DNA from: a bacterium
GTDB taxonomy: Bacteria > Chloroflexota > Dormibacteria > Dormibacterales > Dormibacteraceae
Direction: 5' to 3'
Length of the DNA stretch: 64,000 bases
Assembly: GCA_004299235.1 (NCBI GenBank)
Contig: SCQL01000009.1
Location: forward strand, 181,259 to 245,258
Shown in pieces: positions 51,855-60,567 of this stretch. Under the pieces are notes generated by a model. That model saw nothing but the letters and a program-made list of their open reading frames with translations, searched no databases and had not been told where the DNA came from. Numbering within the stretch: position 1 is the first letter of the stretch; each line of letters opens with the position of its first letter. The position numbers and the translations under genes were made by a program.

Positions 51855-53006
51855 TCAAGCCCCCCCGCCCTGATCCGCTCCCCCGGAGGGAGAGGCGAAA
51901 TCGAAGCCGTGGACCTCGCCCAGCCGGCGCAGGTCTTGGTGCAGCGAAGCCCAGACGCGTTCCTGCTCCTCCGCCCCCGGCGCAACGCTTGACGCATCGT
52001 TGAGGTCGGCCGCGAGGCCAGGACGTTCGACCATCTCGGCAAATAACAGAGTCCAGGCCCGCGGGACGACTTCACGGATGGCGTAACCGCCGCCCCCAAG
52101 CGCCAGCCAGCGTCCTTCGCACAGCTCGTGCGCCAGCTCGTGGAACGCGCGGCCCACGCGGGGCCAGATCCGCGTCGTCGCCGCGAGATGCGCGAGCGGA
52201 TCGAGATAGTGGGTGTCGCAGCCATCCTGCGTGACGAGCACGGTCGGCTCGAACCGGCGGAGCAGGGGCGGCACGACCCGCTCGAAGCCTTCGAGCCAGG
52301 GCTCGTCCCAGGTGAACGGTTCAAACGGCAGGTTGGCGGCGGTCCCGCGACCGGGTCCGACGCCGCAGTCCGCCGGAAAGCCGGTACCCGGGAACAGGTG
52401 GCGACCGCTCTCGTGCAGGCTGATCGTGAGCACCGCCGGGTCGCTCTGGAACACGCCCTCCACTCCATCGCCGTGGTGGACGTCGATGTCGACATAGGCG
52501 ACGCGATGCCCGCGATCCTTCAACCAGCGGCAGGCGATGGCCGCGTCGTTGTAGGTGCAGAATCCCGACGCTCGATCGCGATGAGCGTGATGCAGGCCGC
52601 CGGACGGGCTGAATGCATGGAGGGCGGCGCCGCCCTCGATCGCCTCAGCCGCGACCAGGCTCGCGCCGGCGACGAGCCGGCTCCCCTCATGCAGATCGTC
52701 CGAGATGGGATTGTCCGCGGATCCGAACCCGGCCGCATGGATGCGGTCGATCGCCACCTGCCGTCGCTGAGCCGGGTCGCCAAGCCGCCGGACGAGGTCG
52801 ACGTAATCCGGCGAGTGAACCAGCTCCAGCTCGTTGGTCGTGGCGCGGCGCGGCGGCAGCAGGCGGCAGTGCTCGATCAGGCCGGTGGAACGGATGAGGT
52901 CCATCGCCAGCTTGACGCGGATCGGTTGCAGCGGATGCTGATCCGAGAGGCGGTGCTTCATCAGCTCGTCGCCGTAGACGAGCGCGACCGGGCCGGGCAC
53001 GGCCAC
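51855..53006 (-). CDS. acuC: Histone-deacetylase-family protein (AcuC-like)
   Basis: Zinc-dependent deacetylase probably acting on acetyl-lysine, such as that of acetyl-CoA synthetase. 383 residues: HPLQPIRV, HHAHRDRASGFCTYND, DIDVHHGDGVEGVFQ, ISLHESG, and TQDGCDTHYLDPLAHL carry the metal and charge-relay residues. GTG 53006 is the outer start. GTG 53000, two codons in, lies 8 nt after a TAGGGT box and is the better leaderless start. Convergent with rpmB. Confidence 0.88.
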   Translation of the reverse strand: MAVPGPVALVYGDELMKHRLSDQHPLQPIRVKLAMDLIRSTGLIEHCRLLPPRRATTNELELVHSPDYVDLVRRLGDPAQRRQVAIDRIHAAGFGSADNPISDDLHEGSRLVAGASLVAAEAIEGGAALHAFSPSGGLHHAHRDRASGFCTYNDAAIACRWLKDRGHRVAYVDIDVHHGDGVEGVFQSDPAVLTISLHESGRHLFPGTGFPADCGVGPGRGTAANLPFEPFTWDEPWLEGFERVVPPLLRRFEPTVLVTQDGCDTHYLDPLAHLAATTRIWPRVGRAFHELAHELCEGRWLALGGGGYAIREVVPRAWTLLFAEMVERPGLAADLNDASSVAPGAEEQERVWASLHQDLRRLGEVHGFDFASPSGGADQGGGA

Positions 53007-53007
53007 T

Positions 53008-53014
53008 TACCCTA
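53008..53014. promoter_or_regulatory. Symmetrical -10 elements between acuC and ftcD
   Basis: The 17-bp spacer holds TTACCCTAA. Read on the plus strand it gives TACCCT (53008-53013) 10 nt before ATG 53024; on the minus strand TAGGGT (53014-53009) 8 nt before GTG 53000. Both genes could be read as near-leaderless mRNAs from one core. Confidence 0.5.
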
Positions 53015-53023
53015 ACAAGCTGC

Positions 53024-54127
53024 ATGAATCAGGAAGGCCTCTTCGAGTCCGTGCCCAACTTCTCAGAAGGCAGGCGGCGCGACGTGATTGCGGCCATCGC
53101 GGCCGCCGCCGGCGATGCCCATCTCCTCGACAGCGACCCAGACCCAGATCACAACCGCGTTGTGATCTCGATCGCGGGGTACAGAGCCAAGCTCGTCGAG
53201 GGCCTCATGGAGGCGATAGGTGTGGCGATCGATCGCATCGACGTCCGCCGGCATCAGGGCGTCCATCCACGCGTGGGCGCCGCCGACGTGGTGCCGATCG
53301 TCCCGCTCGGCCAGACCACGCTCGCGACCTGCCGGGAAGTCGCGCGGGAGGTCGGCGAGCTGATCTGGGCCCGGCTCAAGGTCCCGGTGTACTTCTACGG
53401 CCAGGGCCGCTCGCTGGCCGACATCCGCGCCGGGCGGGCGCGACCCGACCTCGGCGGGCCCGACATGCATCCCACAGCCGGCGCCGTCTGCGTCGGCGCG
53501 CGGCTCAACCTGGTCGCCTTCAACGTGCTGCTGCCGGCCACCGGCGTCCCAGCGGCGCGCGCCCTCGCTCGGTCGCTGCGCGAGTCGGCCGGCGGCATGC
53601 GCGGCGTCCAGGCGCTGGTGTTCGAGCTGCCCGGCGGAGAGGTTCAGCTGTCGATGAACCTCGTGCGCGCGGATGCAACCCCGCCGGCGGCGGTCGTCGC
53701 CGAGCTGGAGCGCCGCGGAGTCGCCGTCGGGGCGCAGCAGCTCGTGGGCCTGTGCCCGGCCCAAGCCGCCAACGCCGCGGCCGCGGGGCGCTTGCTCGAG
53801 GCCCGGCTGGCGAGCGCGGCTGCGCGGGCGGGCGCCTGGCGGTGCCGCGAGCGGGGAGACGAGGAACACCTGGCCCTCGCCGGGCGCCTTCAGCGCGAGG
53901 CCGAGCAGCTGGCCGTCCTCGGCATCGAACCCGAAGAGATCCTCGGTGGCGCAGAGCGGGCGGCGGCGCTCGTGCCGGTGCTCCGCGCCGCGCAGGCCCT
54001 CGATGGTGAGCTGGAGGCGATGCTCGGCGCCGCCGCGCGCGGCTTGCGCGCCTCGATCAGGCCATCAACGCAGGCTGCCTACGCGTCGCGTATCGCCGCG
54101 CTGGATGCACGGCTGGCGCCGGCCTAG
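53024..54127 (+). CDS. ftcD: Glutamate formimidoyltransferase with a C-terminal helical extension
   Basis: Transfers the formimino group of histidine breakdown to tetrahydrofolate. Residues about 1-260 cover the two transferase subdomains: ESVPNFSEGRR, DPDHNRVVISI, HQGVHPRVGAADVVPIVP, and QLVGLCPAQAA. The remaining 100 residues are an Ala/Leu/Glu-rich helical region, too short for a full cyclodeaminase but similar in composition. No other hut genes are nearby. Start ATG, near-leaderless. Confidence 0.88.
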   Translation: MNQEGLFESVPNFSEGRRRDVIAAIAAAAGDAHLLDSDPDPDHNRVVISIAGYRAKLVEGLMEAIGVAIDRIDVRRHQGVHPRVGAADVVPIVPLGQTTLATCREVAREVGELIWARLKVPVYFYGQGRSLADIRAGRARPDLGGPDMHPTAGAVCVGARLNLVAFNVLLPATGVPAARALARSLRESAGGMRGVQALVFELPGGEVQLSMNLVRADATPPAAVVAELERRGVAVGAQQLVGLCPAQAANAAAAGRLLEARLASAAARAGAWRCRERGDEEHLALAGRLQREAEQLAVLGIEPEEILGGAERAAALVPVLRAAQALDGELEAMLGAAARGLRASIRPSTQAAYASRIAALDARLAPA

Positions 54128-54129
54128 GC

Positions 54130-55044
54130 TCAAGCGGCTGCTCCGGTGGAGTCGATCGTGACCGTGCACGCGCCGCCATCGATCTCGACGCGGTAACCAT
54201 CGGTCGCGCCGTCGTAACCGGCCGACTGCCAGTTCTGTGTGCCGATACCACGCTGCTGCCTGCCGTCCGCGTCCAAGCTCACCGCCCCGCCCGAGACGCT
54301 CACCGAGGTTGGCGTCCCGCTGGGCCGGTGCAGATGCACCGTCAACGCCCCGCCGTTGATGGTGATCGGCACGATGCCCGACGGCGGTCCGAGGGTGATG
54401 TCCTCGCGGCTGGCGCCGGTGTTGAGCTCGATCGAGGCCACCTGCACGCCCGCCAGCTGAAGGGTGCCGGTCGCCGCGCCGGTATTGCTGGTGATCTTCC
54501 AGGGCAGGCTCGAATCGAGCTGCAGGCCGAGGACGAAGCGATGGCTCTGAAAGATGCCGAACCGGGTGCTGCTCTGGGAGATCCGGAGGTCGCCGGTGGT
54601 GCGGTCGAGGGTGATGTCCGGCTTGCCCCCGGAATACTCGATGTGAGCGCGATAGAGGTCGCCGCCGAGCCCTGCGCTCCCCGACACCGTGATGGTCGCC
54701 GCCCCGACGTCGACCTCGAGCGACGCGTGTTCCAGGTCGCCGGCCCTGTCCGAGGCATCGAGGGTGTGGCTCCCACCGCCGGCGTTGGGAGCCAGCGCCA
54801 CGTAGGCCATCGCCCCGCCGGCGGCCACGAGCACGATCAGGACCGCCGCCAGCTCCCCTGCCGCGCCGCGGAGAGCGCGGCGGGCGATGAGCTCCGCGCC
54901 GATGACGATGAGGAGCAGCGGCCAGAGGTCGATCAGCCGCTCCAGGCGCTCGGCCGGGATCAGGCCGGAATTGACGACTAGGGCGAAGATGCCGATGAGG
55001 ATGAGGACCGCGGGCCACCAAAAGCTGCGGTAGCGGTCGCGCAT
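54130..55044 (-). CDS. LiaF-like membrane protein with adhesin-type (toastrack) domain
   Basis: 304 residues. The N-terminal third has four hydrophobic segments with the paired pattern of LiaI/LiaF proteins (FWWPAVLILIGIFALVVNSG, DLWPLLLIVIGAEL), then one more near 90. The C-terminal 190 residues are a beta-rich repeat domain (DLYRAHIEYSGG, LDRTTGDLRISQSS, LNTGASREDITLG, INGGALTVHLHRPSG). Relatives modulate envelope-stress two-component systems; none is present here. ATG 55044, 11 nt after the 56-residue gene. Confidence 0.8.
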   Translation of the reverse strand: MRDRYRSFWWPAVLILIGIFALVVNSGLIPAERLERLIDLWPLLLIVIGAELIARRALRGAAGELAAVLIVLVAAGGAMAYVALAPNAGGGSHTLDASDRAGDLEHASLEVDVGAATITVSGSAGLGGDLYRAHIEYSGGKPDITLDRTTGDLRISQSSTRFGIFQSHRFVLGLQLDSSLPWKITSNTGAATGTLQLAGVQVASIELNTGASREDITLGPPSGIVPITINGGALTVHLHRPSGTPTSVSVSGGAVSLDADGRQQRGIGTQNWQSAGYDGATDGYRVEIDGGACTVTIDSTGAAA

Positions 55045-55055
55045 CGGCGCCGGCC

Positions 55056-55226
55056 TCAGCTGCGTGCGCGGCGGACGATCAGCCAGCCGCCCAGCAGGAT
55101 GAGGACGATCGGCCACGCGATGTCGGGGCGCAGCCAGTCCAGCACGCCGAGGTTGCTGAGCAGGAAGTAGACGCCCAGCACCACCAGCACCGAGGGCCAG
55201 AAATAGTCTTGGCGCCAGAGGTTCAT
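55056..55226 (-). CDS. Small LiaI-like membrane protein
   Basis: 56 residues: NLWRQDYFWPSVLVVLGVYF, LLSNLGVLDWLRPDIAWPIV, LILLGGWLIVRRARS. Two hydrophobic segments that closely repeat the N-terminal pair of the following gene (FWPSVLVVLG versus FWWPAVLILIG), suggesting duplication. ATG 55226, TGA 55056. Confidence 0.82.
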   Translation of the reverse strand: MNLWRQDYFWPSVLVVLGVYFLLSNLGVLDWLRPDIAWPIVLILLGGWLIVRRARS

Positions 55227-55276
55227 GCCGCGGATTCTAGAGGGGAGCGGAACCGGGTGCCGAACGCAATTCCGGC

Positions 55277-55292
55277 CCCCCGGCGCCGGGGG
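55277..55292. terminator. Perfect 16-bp GC palindrome after the M16 peptidase gene
   Basis: Five C, GGCGCC, five G, located about 12 nt after the peptidase stop and before the LiaI-like gene. It would form a very stable hairpin but lacks a U-run, so it is at best an imperfect intrinsic terminator or an mRNA 3'-end protector. Confidence 0.35.
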
Positions 55293-55304
55293 CGCGGTTC
55301 AGAA

Positions 55305-58247
55305 TCAGACGGGCGCGACCACCTCGAACAGGTCCGGTCGCTCGTGGCGAGCGGCTTCGACGAGCTCGGGGCCGGCGACGCTGACCTGTGCCGGGCGGGC
55401 GCCGGCGAGGTAGCCGCGAGCGACCCGCCGGAGGTCGTCGGCGGTCACCGCGAGGAGCCGCCGCTTGAACCGTTCGCGCTCTTCGCGGGTGAAGCCGGTG
55501 GCCCGGTTCGCCGCCTCTCGCCGCCCCTTGATGTCGGGTGACTCGAGCGGGTCGACGTCGGAGCACGCGCCGAGGATCGCCTCCTTCAAGGGCTCGGCGT
55601 CGATCTCCCCATCCGTGACCCAGGTCACCGCGTGGTCGTAGACGTCGTAGGTCCGGACGATGTTCGGGTCGCGATACGAGCCGAGGTAGAAGGTGCCGCC
55701 GGCGATACCCGCCGCCGCGAAGCCGCCGTATGCGCCGCCCTTCTCCCGAAGCTCCCGATGCAGGAAGGTGTCGCGGAGATAGTTCGCCAGCACGAGCAAA
55801 GGCGCGGCGTCCGGATGCGTGTAGCGCACCGTCGTGAAGGTGCGGACGTTGAACGCCACCGGCAGCGGCGCGGTTCGCGCTTCCGCCACCGCCTCCAGGG
55901 GCTCGGGCTTCTCGGCATGCTCCTCGTCGCCGCCCTCGGGCAGGGCGCCGGCGAAGCCCGCGAGCAGGTCCTCCAGCGTTTCGACCATCGCCTCCTCACA
56001 GGTCACCACGACGCGGATCGAGCCCCTCCGGAAGAGGCGCGTGCGGATCGCATCCAGCCTGGAGATGAGGTCCCCCACCTCGTCATCGCCGAGGCGGGCG
56101 AGACGGCGCATGACGTGGAGCATGCCCATCCCCTGCAGGCGGTCGTTGATGGCGCCTTCCGAGCTGAGCTTCGACTGGGCGCGGAGGATCGCCAACTGGA
56201 ACCCGAGGTTGGCGATCGAGCTCTCCAGGCGGGTCGCGCTCTCGGCGATCACCTCCTTGAGGCGCCTGGGCTCGATCTCCAGGCGGGTGACGAGGTCGGC
56301 CAGGAGCTCGACGAACGGCCTCGCGTTGCGGTCGAGCGCCCTGCCGGACAACACGAAAGACTGCAGGTAGTCGTCGCTGGCGGCCAGCGATTGAACCTGC
56401 GGCGAGGCGCCCACGCCTCCGGTGGTCGCAGCGATGCGCGCGGCGATCTCGACATAGTCCTGGCCGGCGGCCCCGCTCTGGGTCAGCACACGGCTGAAGA
56501 GTGGAAGCAGGTCCTTCTGCTCCGGGCTGAGCGCTGAGAAGTCGGCTCTGACATCCACGTACGTGACGCCGTTGGTCGGCTGAGGGAAGAACTCGATTCT
56601 GGCGGCTCCCAGCGCGACGTCGCGGCTGGGGACGTCCTCGAACTTCATCGGGATGTCGCTCAACTCCAGGGTGGGCAGTGAGGTGAGGTCGTGCTTCCTT
56701 TCCTGGTCGGTTTTGAGGCGCAGCGCCTCGGCCACGATTCGCGCTCGGTCCGAGTCGTCGAGCCCGGCCTCGACCACGGCCAGCCGGTCGAGCTCGCGGC
56801 GACGCTGACGCTCCTCGAGCTCCGGGTCGGGCTCGATCGTCAACAACACGCGGTGCGGGTTGTCCAGCAGCTCCGCCCGGATGAGGTCCTCAAAGAACGG
56901 CCCCTCGGCACGCGCCTTCTCGAGATGCGCGAGATCGGCGTCGAAGTTCATGGCGCTGTACGGGTCGCCGCCGTAGTAATAGGGGGCCATGGCGCTGAAC
57001 AGCACCTTGAGCGCGTACGGCAAACCGGCGTTGGATCGCTCTCGCTTTTCGAACTCCAGCCGGTGGATGGCGGCGTCGACCTGGGCTTTGGCCACGCCCT
57101 CGCCGGCCAGGCGCTCGAGAGTGTCGAGCACGACCTTCTGTACCTTGGCGGCGTCCTCGGAGGCGATGTCTTTCAGGCCCGCTCCGAACACCGCCTCACG
57201 GTAGTCGTCCTGCAGCCCGCTGCCGTCGGCCATCGCGGTCCCCAGGCGCGAGTCGATGAGCGCCTTGCGCAGCGGTGAGCCGGCATTGGCAAGAAGCACC
57301 TCCGCGAGCACTTTCATGGCCAGGACCCGGAATGAATCCCCGGTAGGCACCGTCACCCACGCGACGAGGGCCTGCGATTTGCGGCCGTGGTGCTCGCCGG
57401 CCGTGACCGGGTAGGGCTCGACCGCGGCGACCGGCTTGGCGAATCGCGTGACGTCGGAGATCGAAGCCTCGACCTCGATGCGCTGGAAGCGGGACAGCGC
57501 GTTGCGCTCGATCGCCTCCAGCGTCCGCTCCAGCGGCTGGTCGCCGTAGGTGTAGAAGTACGCGTTGCTCGGGTGATAGTGCACGGCGTGGAATCGCCGA
57601 AGCTGCTCCCACGTCAGGTTCGGGATGTCCTCGGGGTCACCGCCGGAGACGTGGGCGTAGGTCAGGTCGGGAAAGAGCGAGCGGCCGATTCCGCGCTGGA
57701 CGGCCGCCTGCGGCGACGCGAGGGCGCCCTTCATCTCGTTGAAGACCACCCCTCTGTAGCGCAGGCCGCTGGTCACGTCCTGGGGGTCTTCGAACTCGAA
57801 GCGGATGCCCTCCTGCTTGAACGAGTCCTCGGACAGACGCGGAAAGAACGTGGCGTCCAGGTACACGTCGAGGAGGTTCATGAAGTCCTTGGCGTTGCGC
57901 GAGCTGAACAGGTACATCGTCCAATCCGCCGCCGTCAGCGCGTTCATGAACGTGGCGAGGGAGCGCCGGCTCATGCTGAAGAACGGGTCGCGGACGGGGT
58001 ACCGCTGCGAGCCCGCCAGAACGACGTGCTCGAGGATGTGCGCAACCCCGGTCGAGTCCTTCGGCACAGTCGGGAAGAAGACGGCGAAGGCGTTGTTGTC
58101 GTCAGGACATTCGACGTGGATGTGCCGCGCGCCGGTGCGCTCGTGCACGAGTTCCAGGTAGCTGCCCTCGAGCCGTTCGAGGCGCTCGCGACGCCGGATC
58201 GTGTATCCGCCCAATGTCCCGACGTCGCGCGTGGTGGTCCTTGCCAT
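55305..58247 (-). CDS. M16 family zinc metallopeptidase (PreP-like)
   Basis: 980 residues, two fused halves like PreP/falcilysin (M16C). Inverted zinc motif HILEH at residues 70-74, with VFNEMKGAL supplying the third ligand region. The C-terminal substrate-binding half has LRDTFLHRELREKGGAYGG. Such enzymes degrade peptides inside a closed chamber. No signal peptide, so probably cytoplasmic. ATG 58247, with a TAGACT box 16 nt upstream. Confidence 0.92.
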   Translation of the reverse strand: MARTTTRDVGTLGGYTIRRRERLERLEGSYLELVHERTGARHIHVECPDDNNAFAVFFPTVPKDSTGVAHILEHVVLAGSQRYPVRDPFFSMSRRSLATFMNALTAADWTMYLFSSRNAKDFMNLLDVYLDATFFPRLSEDSFKQEGIRFEFEDPQDVTSGLRYRGVVFNEMKGALASPQAAVQRGIGRSLFPDLTYAHVSGGDPEDIPNLTWEQLRRFHAVHYHPSNAYFYTYGDQPLERTLEAIERNALSRFQRIEVEASISDVTRFAKPVAAVEPYPVTAGEHHGRKSQALVAWVTVPTGDSFRVLAMKVLAEVLLANAGSPLRKALIDSRLGTAMADGSGLQDDYREAVFGAGLKDIASEDAAKVQKVVLDTLERLAGEGVAKAQVDAAIHRLEFEKRERSNAGLPYALKVLFSAMAPYYYGGDPYSAMNFDADLAHLEKARAEGPFFEDLIRAELLDNPHRVLLTIEPDPELEERQRRRELDRLAVVEAGLDDSDRARIVAEALRLKTDQERKHDLTSLPTLELSDIPMKFEDVPSRDVALGAARIEFFPQPTNGVTYVDVRADFSALSPEQKDLLPLFSRVLTQSGAAGQDYVEIAARIAATTGGVGASPQVQSLAASDDYLQSFVLSGRALDRNARPFVELLADLVTRLEIEPRRLKEVIAESATRLESSIANLGFQLAILRAQSKLSSEGAINDRLQGMGMLHVMRRLARLGDDEVGDLISRLDAIRTRLFRRGSIRVVVTCEEAMVETLEDLLAGFAGALPEGGDEEHAEKPEPLEAVAEARTAPLPVAFNVRTFTTVRYTHPDAAPLLVLANYLRDTFLHRELREKGGAYGGFAAAGIAGGTFYLGSYRDPNIVRTYDVYDHAVTWVTDGEIDAEPLKEAILGACSDVDPLESPDIKGRREAANRATGFTREERERFKRRLLAVTADDLRRVARGYLAGARPAQVSVAGPELVEAARHERPDLFEVVAPV

Positions 58248-58263
58248 CGATGCTGCGTGATTG

Positions 58264-58269
58264 AGTCTA
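58264..58269 (-). promoter_or_regulatory. Candidate -10 box (TAGACT) of the M16 peptidase gene
   Basis: TAGACT ends 16 nt before ATG 58247; short leader of about 9 nt without a Shine-Dalgarno. Confidence 0.35.
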
Positions 58270-58298
58270 AGTGGCTGGGAGCCGGCGCCGTCCGGGGC

Positions 58299-58304
58299 TA
58301 CGCT
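58299..58304 (+). promoter_or_regulatory. Candidate leaderless -10 box (TACGCT) of the PPOX gene
   Basis: TACGCT ends 6 nt before ATG 58311. Divergent from the M16 peptidase promoter. Confidence 0.45.
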
Positions 58305-58310
58305 TAACTG

Positions 58311-58613
58311 ATGGTGTTCACGGATGGCGAGCTCGAGTTCTTGGGCTCACAGCGGATCGGACGCTTCGCCACGGTCGGCCCGTCGGGGTGGCCCCACGTC
58401 GTGCCGGTCATGTACACGGTGAACGAGTCCGGGGCGCTGGAATTCGACGTCGATGGAGTCAAGCTTCGCAACGTGCTGGCGGAGCCACGAGCGGCCATGG
58501 TCGTCGATGCGATGGGACCCAAGCGGGGAATCGCGCTGCAGGGTCGGGTCGAGCTGATCGGCCCCGAACGGGCGCGCCTGTCGCCGGTCCACAAGTTCAG
58601 CTGGGGGCTGTGA
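58311..58613 (+). CDS. PPOX-class (pyridoxamine 5'-phosphate oxidase-like) flavin/F420-binding protein, short
   Basis: 100 residues of a split-beta-barrel: FLGSQRIGRFATVGPSGWPHVVPVMY, NVLAEPRAAMVVD, LQGRVELIG, ending FSWGL. The end matches the SWGL terminus I recall from F420-type members, but the stretch before it is shorter than usual. Binds FMN or F420; the substrate is unknown. The stop overlaps the next gene as GTGA. Confidence 0.8.
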   Translation: MVFTDGELEFLGSQRIGRFATVGPSGWPHVVPVMYTVNESGALEFDVDGVKLRNVLAEPRAAMVVDAMGPKRGIALQGRVELIGPERARLSPVHKFSWGL

Positions 58614-59998
58614 GCCGCCGGTTGACCGTCTCCCTTGGCGTTGCTCTGGTGGTCGTCGGCGTCGCCTGTGGTGGGTCGGGTCCAGAGCTCCCCGCGCGAA
58701 CTCCCGGGCCCGCGGGCGCGGCGTCGCCGGGTCTGGCGGCGGACTGGGCCGAGTACCACCACGACGCGGCTCGCAGCGGGGTCGGACCGGCCTCACCCGC
58801 GCTGAGCTCGGCCTCGTCGCCACCGCGGGTCGCCTGGACCACCGGCCTCGACGGTGACGTTTACGCCTCACCTCTGATCGTGGCCGGCCACGTGCTCGTG
58901 GCGACGGAGAACAACACCGTCTACTCGCTCGATCTGTTCAGCGGTGCGGTGGTGTGGAAGGTTCATCTGGGCGAGCCCGTCAACGCTGCTTCGCTCCAGT
59001 GCGGCGACATCGGGCCGGTGACCGGGATCACCGGCACGCCCGCCGCCGACGCCGGCGCGGGCCGGCTCTACGTCGTCGCCTTCCTTCGCAGCCACCACCA
59101 CATGCTCTTCACGCTGAGCCTCGCGGACGGCTCGACCGTCGCGCAGCGTGACATCGACCCGGCCGGATCCGACCCGGCGGTGCAGCAGCAGCGCGGAGCC
59201 CTGGCCCTCGGTTCGGGTTACGTCTACATTCCGCTGGGCGGGCTGTTCGGGGATTGCGGCCAGTACAACGGATACCTGGAAGCCGTGCCGGTCGGCGGCG
59301 GGCCGGCGTTGTCCTACCGCGTCCCGAGCGCGCGCGGGGCTGGTGTCTGGGACCCGGCGGGAGCGACGATCGCGCCGTCCGGCTCGGTCTACATCGTCAC
59401 CGGCAATGGCGCCTCTCGGTCCAGCTTCGACTACAGCAACTCGGTGGTCGAGCTGTCCGCTGATCTCCAGCACGTGCAGTCGTACTTTGCCCCCGCCGAT
59501 TGGATCTCGCTGAACGCCGGCGACACCGACCTCGGTTCGGTGGGCGCGACGCTGCTGCCGTCACCGGGTGTCGTGCTGGCCATCGGCAAGCAGGGTGTCG
59601 CGTACCTGCTGACGGCGGATCGGCTCGGCGGCATCGGCGGGCAGATCGCGAGCCGGCCGGTCTGTTCGGGTGCTTTCGGGGGCACGGCGTGGTCGAAAGA
59701 CACCGTCTACGTCCCGTGCTCCGACGGGCTGTACGCGCTCACGGTCAGGACCACCTCGATCGACGTCATCTGGCACGCCAGTCACCCGTCGCTCGGATCG
59801 CCGGTCCTTGCCGCGGGCGACGTGTGGGCCATCGAGCCGGGGTCGGGAAGGCTGTACGCGCTCGACCCCGAGTCCGGTGACGTCGTCTACTCGACGGCGC
59901 TCGGCTCCGCGCAACACTTCAGCACGCCGGCCGCCACGGAGGGCTTCATCGTCGCGCCGGCGGGCGACAAGATCGTCACGGTCGCCACCGCCGCCTAA
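58610..59998 (+). CDS. Lipoprotein with PQQ-type beta-propeller
   Basis: 462 residues from GTG 58610: lipoprotein signal (RRLTVSLGVALVVVGVAC, lipidation Cys about residue 20), then propeller blades with WxxxL-type and LYALDPESGDVVYST repeats (TVYSLDLFSGAVVWKVHLG, LYALTVRTTSIDVIW). Probably faces the outside; it may be a structural or assembly protein rather than a dehydrogenase, as no catalytic Asp/Ca site is evident. The longer frame upstream lies inside the PPOX gene. Its stop overlaps the convergent ribH stop by 4 nt. Confidence 0.85.
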   Translation: MSRRLTVSLGVALVVVGVACGGSGPELPARTPGPAGAASPGLAADWAEYHHDAARSGVGPASPALSSASSPPRVAWTTGLDGDVYASPLIVAGHVLVATENNTVYSLDLFSGAVVWKVHLGEPVNAASLQCGDIGPVTGITGTPAADAGAGRLYVVAFLRSHHHMLFTLSLADGSTVAQRDIDPAGSDPAVQQQRGALALGSGYVYIPLGGLFGDCGQYNGYLEAVPVGGGPALSYRVPSARGAGVWDPAGATIAPSGSVYIVTGNGASRSSFDYSNSVVELSADLQHVQSYFAPADWISLNAGDTDLGSVGATLLPSPGVVLAIGKQGVAYLLTADRLGGIGGQIASRPVCSGAFGGTAWSKDTVYVPCSDGLYALTVRTTSIDVIWHASHPSLGSPVLAAGDVWAIEPGSGRLYALDPESGDVVYSTALGSAQHFSTPAATEGFIVAPAGDKIVTVATAA

Positions 59999-60459
59999 CC
60001 CTGGATCGCACGCAGGAGGTTCGCCATCTCGATCGCGGCCTCGGCGGCGTCGGCGCCTTTGTTGTGCTTCGGACCGGAGCGTGCCAGGGCTTGCTCCCTG
60101 TCCTCCGTCGTCAGCACCCCGAACGCCACCGGCACGCCGGTGTCCAGCTGGACCTGCATGATGCCGGCCGCCGCCTGGTCCGCCACGACCTCGAAGTGAT
60201 AGGTCTCCCCCCGGATCACGCAGCCCAGGCACACGATCGCGTCGTGACCGCCCCGCTCCGCGAGCGCCAGCGCGGTGACCGGCAGCTCCAGCGACCCCGG
60301 GACCCAGAACACGTCGGGGTCTTCCACCCCGTGCCCTTGCAGCGAATCCAAGGCACCTCGCAGGAGGCGCTTCGACACCTCTTCGTTGAACCGTGAGGCG
60401 ACGACCGCAATCCGCAGGTCGGCTCCGCTCAGGTCTGGACTGGCGCCTTTCTCACCCAT
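59995..60459 (-). CDS. ribH: 6,7-dimethyl-8-ribityllumazine synthase
   Basis: Condenses dihydroxybutanone phosphate with the pyrimidine intermediate to give lumazine. 154 residues from ATG 60459 (GEKGASPDLSGADLRIAVV): VVASRFNEEVS, WVPGSLELPV, CLGCVIRGETYHFE, and NKGADAAEAAIEM. The frame upstream of the ATG is not supported. Last gene of the rib operon. Confidence 0.96.
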   Translation of the reverse strand: MGEKGASPDLSGADLRIAVVASRFNEEVSKRLLRGALDSLQGHGVEDPDVFWVPGSLELPVTALALAERGGHDAIVCLGCVIRGETYHFEVVADQAAAGIMQVQLDTGVPVAFGVLTTEDREQALARSGPKHNKGADAAEAAIEMANLLRAIQG

Positions 60460-60567
60460 GCGTATCGCCGGAGGCGCGGCGGAAAATCGCCGGATGAGCC
60501 CGCGGGGTGCCGCGGGCGCCACGCGGCGTCGCCCCTGGCATCGGCGTCGAACCTTCGAGACGGATCA

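Noticed and set aside
58600..58616. UGA ending the short PPOX gene as a second selenocysteine codon
   Set aside because: The protein already ends in the SWGL terminus I associate with the family, and the next frame starts in a GTGA overlap.
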